A stretch of DNA of 64,000 bases from Chrysoperla carnea (taxonomy: Eukaryota; Arthropoda; Insecta; Neuroptera; Chrysopidae). The translations under genes and the position numbers were made by a program. The stretch lies in contig NC_058337.1 of the NCBI RefSeq assembly GCF_905475395.1, positions 68,964,368 through 69,028,367 on the forward strand, written 5' to 3'. The notes below the pieces were generated by a model that was not told the DNA's origin, did no database searches, and saw nothing but the letters and a program-made list of their open reading frames with translations. Of the stretch, positions 61,001 to 64,000 are shown piece by piece (the stretch's first letter is position 1; every line of letters starts with the position of its first letter).

Positions 61001-63083
61001 TTCAAACTTTTGTGAACGAAACCATTTATTTATTTTTAAGGTCAATGTTATTTCAACACAAAAAATTTGATTTAGACAATGTAGCTGTCACGCTGTTTAA
61101 TCAATTGTTTAAAAAAATATTGTTTATAATTTATGCTCTATTTTGGACATAAAAGTCATTAACTTAACAAAGCAAATAAAATATTAATTAAAAAAAATAA
61201 TGATCTCCGGTGTAAATAGCTCTTGGCGATAAGGAATATGCTTTGCAATGCAACCTTTAGTTTACGTGTGTATGAAATTTATAATAAATATAATTCGTCA
61301 TATTTTGTGTGGGGACTGGCGAAGTTAACCTATATTTTCTTTTAAATATCGATATCAGATGTTCCGAAAAACATCGGTACCTAATGAATGTTCCTAAATA
61401 AAATATCAGTGTTGAGTAATTATAATGAAATATTAATAGAAAAAAAAAACCGACATCGAAGCTCTCACCACTGTGTGTGTCTATGGCTAATCGCGTGCAA
61501 TAAACGACATGAACATCATATTGAATTTAATATTGGGTCACATGGGTCATGGCCCGAGGCGGCAAATTTTGGGGCATTCAAATTGATCGAAAGGTTAAAA
61601 TAATTTTGCACACATGTGAATTTGATCTTAGACATGACGAAAAATTGTATACTTTTGAATTTCACAAATATATTTTCAATCAAACCTATAATCTTTAATT
61701 CCTGATTCATACGCTTTCTCAAATAATGACGAATTCTTAAGCATAGGTAGAGCATCGATAAAAAAGATTTGCGTGGGATTTTTCTCTTCAGCGGCGGCGC
61801 TTTGTGTAAATTCGGCCCTGTGCCTACACTAACCGGCCAGGATATATCTGTTGAGTGTAATAGAAATTTGAAACTGTTTGATGTCTATATCAAAAATTTA
61901 CAAGTCATTTTGGTAAAATAATAATACTACCGTATAGAGTTTCTTAATTATTCAAATTTATTCGAGTTCAAACATCGTTCTATGAAACGTAATTATAAGA
62001 AACATGAAAAATATATACGTGATTCATGAAAAAAAAATGTTTCGTATTGCGTGCAAATTTTAAAAATTATAATTATACAGTAAAATAGTTTTCTAAATAA
62101 TAAAATCGATTGAATTATTATAATTAAATATTTAGAAAAAATGCACCTAAATTCTAGTTATAAATTTTAATACATAGAAAGTTCAAAAACTTTTATTTAG
62201 CGCATGCAAATTAAATGCTAATATCGACGTAATATAGCGCCTTTGCAAATTTGAACTTCCCCTTCCCACCTACGAAAATAATTCTAAGAACTCATTAATT
62301 GTGCAAATTTTCACAATAAGGTATTCTAATATGTTTGAAAAAGGCTTCAAAATTTTGAATTTCCTAATAAAAAGGTCACCAAAAATATACTTCGGCAAAA
62401 TAAACTTGCTTTATTGCCATAAATTATATTAAATTTTGTCAGTCATTGAAAAAACTGCCAGCCATTTTGGTGACGTAATATTGGTAAATACAACAGCCGT
62501 GTATGTAATTATTATATACATAAAGTTGATTTTAACATAACCTACATGTACAGACATTTAAATTAGACGCTGTAAGCTCTCATTGGCTGATATTCCAAAA
62601 TGGAAGTTCACTTGTTCCACTGCTGTGATTTGTTCAACTGGTATATTATCCTTTCTATGCATACGATCACATATTTACTACTTGAATCCACCGTGTTTAC
62701 GTTCAACAATACGCGATCATGATTTTGATCAGTTTGAATCAAGCTTTTAATTTCTTTCCACGTAGATGTGGCGTATGAATGAAAGCTTCTCAATGTAAAG
62801 CAAGTTAAGTGTTATCTCTCATTTTTAATAATATTATTGAGAAAATGTCAATAAACTCTCATAAAAATAAAAATATACGCTTAAAATTAAAAATTAAACT
62901 TACATCTTTATAAATTCTGTATTGGTCAATCGCCCAAACTGTTGGTACATGAGTGGTGAGCAATTGACTTAATGATACTTGCTTATTACACGCTCTTGCA
63001 CAAATTAGTCGAGTTTTTCCAACAGCTGTATCTCCTACAACGACACACTTGACTAACTCTTGATGAGGCTGTTCATTATCCAT
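51660..63083 (-). CDS. RhoBTB: RhoBTB, atypical Rho GTPase with two BTB domains
   Basis: Eight coding exons give 722 codons, close to known RhoBTB lengths. Residues 1-230 form the Rho-like GTPase domain: P-loop [12 protein letters not shown], switch [22 protein letters not shown] replacing the DTAGQE motif, and GCKNDLR for guanine recognition. Residues 230-311 start the first BTB ([20 protein letters not shown]), which is split by an insert and resumes before residue 426 ([13 protein letters not shown]). The second BTB spans about 450-590 ([39 protein letters not shown]). The C-terminal part has [15 protein letters not shown]. There is no CAAX box. RhoBTB proteins are substrates and adaptors of Cullin-3 ubiquitin ligase. 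The changed G3 motif suggests poor GTP hydrolysis. All phases agree. Confidence 0.97.
52621..52863 (-). CDS. RhoBTB: RhoBTB exon 7
   Basis: The acceptor is GTTTTATTTTAG and the donor GTTAAG|GTAAGG, phase 0. It completes the second BTB from [20 protein letters not shown] and includes [15 protein letters not shown]. Confidence 0.95.
53193..53477 (-). CDS. RhoBTB: RhoBTB exon 6
   Basis: The acceptor is CTTTATAG and the donor AAAGTA|GTAAGT, phase 0. It begins [20 protein letters not shown] and carries the first part of the second BTB. Confidence 0.95.
53950..54240. repeat. GC-richer insertion of unknown class in RhoBTB intron 5
   Basis: Base composition rises sharply here (words such as GGAAGGACTGCGCATATCAC and GAACTGCGCAGACTTAGATG). 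Open pieces of about 40 codons occur but are broken by stops. It looks like a decayed transposon fragment; I cannot name the family. Confidence 0.35.
54473..54728 (-). CDS. RhoBTB: RhoBTB exon 5
   Basis: The acceptor is TTTCGATAG and the donor TTACAA|GTATGT, phase 0. It encodes [20 protein letters not shown] and the resumed first BTB. Confidence 0.93.
54821..54909 (-). CDS. RhoBTB: RhoBTB exon 4 (small, in BTB insert)
   Basis: The acceptor is CTATAG and the donor CAAA|GTAAGT, phase 2. Its 89 bases encode [20 protein letters not shown] and following residues. It is needed because exon 3 ends in phase 0 while exon 5 starts one base before a codon boundary. Confidence 0.88.
54910..58389 (-). 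other. RhoBTB intron 3
   Basis: This 3.5 kb intron is AT-rich. A more balanced patch at 57080-57220 could be an old repeat. I see no exon or RNA gene in it. Confidence 0.55.
58390..58840 (-). CDS. RhoBTB: RhoBTB exon 3
   Basis: The acceptor is TTATGCAG and the donor AGTATG|GTAAAT, phase 0. It ends the GTPase domain ([20 protein letters not shown]), carries the linker [14 protein letters not shown] and opens the first BTB. Confidence 0.95.
58903..59204 (-). CDS. RhoBTB: RhoBTB exon 2
   Basis: The acceptor is TTTCTAG and the donor GTAAG|GTATGT, phase 2. It runs from [20 protein letters not shown] to YFRDRSPFV. The codon for the next R is split with exon 3, which excludes the earlier GT four bases upstream. 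Confidence 0.95.
59784..59806 (+). repeat. (ATA)n microsatellite
   Basis: About seven ATA units lie next to a diverged TTGATA context. Confidence 0.85.
60292..60566 (+). repeat. tRNA-like core between diverged direct repeats
   Basis: A B box GGTTCGATTCC lies near 60403 and an A-box-like TGGTCAGGCTGG near 60359. The core is bracketed by direct repeats of about 65 bp, 60292-60360 and 60498-60566, sharing TTTATTATAATCAAAATTTA-like and ACAAAAATAATAA words with many differences. It is probably an old SINE joined to neighbouring repeat tails. Confidence 0.45.
62904..63083 (-). CDS. RhoBTB: RhoBTB exon 1
   Basis: The ATG is at 63083-63081; an in-frame TAA lies 15-17 bases upstream. It has 60 codons, with donor GAT|GTAAGT in phase 0, and contains the P-loop and effector-switch region. 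Confidence 0.95.
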
Positions 63084-63124
63084 CACAGATACCCATTATT
63101 TGAAATCGCCTTTTTATTCATCAT
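63083..63124 (-). promoter_or_regulatory. upstream ORF ending in TGATG with the RhoBTB start
   Basis: A 14-codon ORF ([13 protein letters not shown] and stop) begins at 63124. Its TGA (63085-63083) overlaps the RhoBTB ATG (63083-63081) by one base. No convincing splice acceptor interrupts it, so it probably lies in the leader. Such an overlap permits termination-reinitiation or represses the main frame. Confidence 0.45.
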
Positions 63125-64000
63125 TTTAAACAAAATATATTCAAATTAAAAAAAAAAAAACATACCATAATGCAAAATTTCCACATTTTTATGCACTGTT
63201 TGTTGACAACAATTAGAAAAAACATCTACATTTTCTAAGGGAAAATTTTTTTATAATAAAAGTATTTTTTTTAAATAAAACAAATTAAACTTGTCGAGAT
63301 AAAAAAATTTTATTTACGGCCTAAAGAGTATTAATAGAAATAACAACGAGAAAATATTAAAAAGTGAACGCGACAAATAGACTACAAGTTTAACAACTTT
63401 TAATAAGACATGTAAACACTTTGAATAAACATTAAAAGTGGACTATTTTTAGAAAAAAAATGCATAACAAAAACCATATTCATAATTACTCAAGAAAAAT
63501 TTTTGAAACTGTTAATTAATTTAAAATAAAACGACACTATTATTAAATAGATTAAATCAATGAAATTCATTCAAATTTGAAATAATTATTGATAAACGCA
63601 AAAAATGCATCTAACAAGGTTTTATATTAATTTGAAAAAAACGCATACTATCTTTTGAAGTGGGGGAGAAAAAAAAAACTACTTGCATCTTTTTTTAAGA
63701 ATAATAATGAACTTACTTATTTTTTTCCAATACAATTGCATTTTCATATCGATTTGATTGATATGTGGAATTTGTCATACAGTTTTGTTGTTAATTTAAT
63801 GAAACCGTACAACTGTGATTTACTTTTTAAAAACGCGCGATTTTTTTTAGTGTGCACGATAAAAAAAAATCAGACAACAATTAAAGAATTAAATTAAAGG
63901 TACTTTTTTAATAAAAAAAAAAATTCCCATTAGATAAATTGATTAAAATTATCTTATAATATTAAATATAATCATTTCGGACAATGCCTTTTTTATTAAA
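63125..64000. other. RhoBTB upstream region
   Basis: This is AT-rich sequence with A and T tracts. I see no TATA box, initiator or exon that I would defend. The open frames here are background. Confidence 0.5.

Larger units (their letters stand above)
59205..62903 (-). other. RhoBTB intron 1-2 region
   Basis: This 3.7 kb intron holds a balanced-composition patch at 59600-59665, an ATA microsatellite and a tRNA-like relic (listed separately), and a scrap at 61770-61840 resembling the one near 32525. No exon is supported. Confidence 0.5.

Overview
The window is AT-rich nuclear DNA of an insect. The evidence is spliced genes with GT-AG introns, a yellow-family (MRJP-domain) gene, a RhoBTB gene with insect-like exon text, a tRNA-derived SINE and mariner, pogo and Helitron relics. 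Order and species cannot be settled from the sequence. Most of the 64 kb is non-coding; the annotation rests on short exons whose splice sites and phases fit together.

Layout. (1) 1-10 kb: the 5' end of a minus-strand MAGUK gene of the varicose/PALS2 type. Exon 1 is at 9776-9872 and the start of the L27 domain at 1017-1138; the rest lies beyond the left edge. Its 8.6 kb intron is full of repeats, including an intact tRNA-derived SINE with a perfect 13-bp target duplication. (2) 10-24 kb: no convincing gene. It holds a CRE-type palindrome, copies of a dispersed repeat, a complex inverted-repeat block, a 1.5 kb element with terminal inverted repeats, a 42-bp-arm hairpin and a dead mariner transposase. 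(3) 24.3-39.4 kb: a plus-strand yellow-family gene in four coding exons, 548 codons. Its 12 kb first intron contains a Helitron-like insertion, sequences resembling hammerhead ribozymes, a 103-bp-arm hairpin, an antisense tRNA-Asp(GTC) gene and a pogo-like MITE. (4) 39.45-39.6 kb: a first coding exon of an unrecognised minus-strand gene that must run into the yellow locus, tail to tail. (5) 39.6-51.6 kb: intergenic, with two strong hairpins and a possible orphan terminal exon encoding a membrane segment. (6) 51.66-63.08 kb: a complete minus-strand RhoBTB gene in eight coding exons, 722 codons. It encodes a Rho-like GTPase domain, a split first BTB, a second BTB and a conserved C-terminal region. 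A 14-codon upstream ORF overlaps its start codon as TGATG.

The genes have no obvious shared pathway: septate-junction or polarity scaffold, secreted cuticle/pigment-family protein, and Cul3-type atypical GTPase. The less ordinary content is the density of very similar inverted repeats, the hammerhead-like motifs in inverted pairs, the antisense gene at the yellow 3' end and the upstream ORFs. All similarity statements come from reading and memory of families; no search was run.
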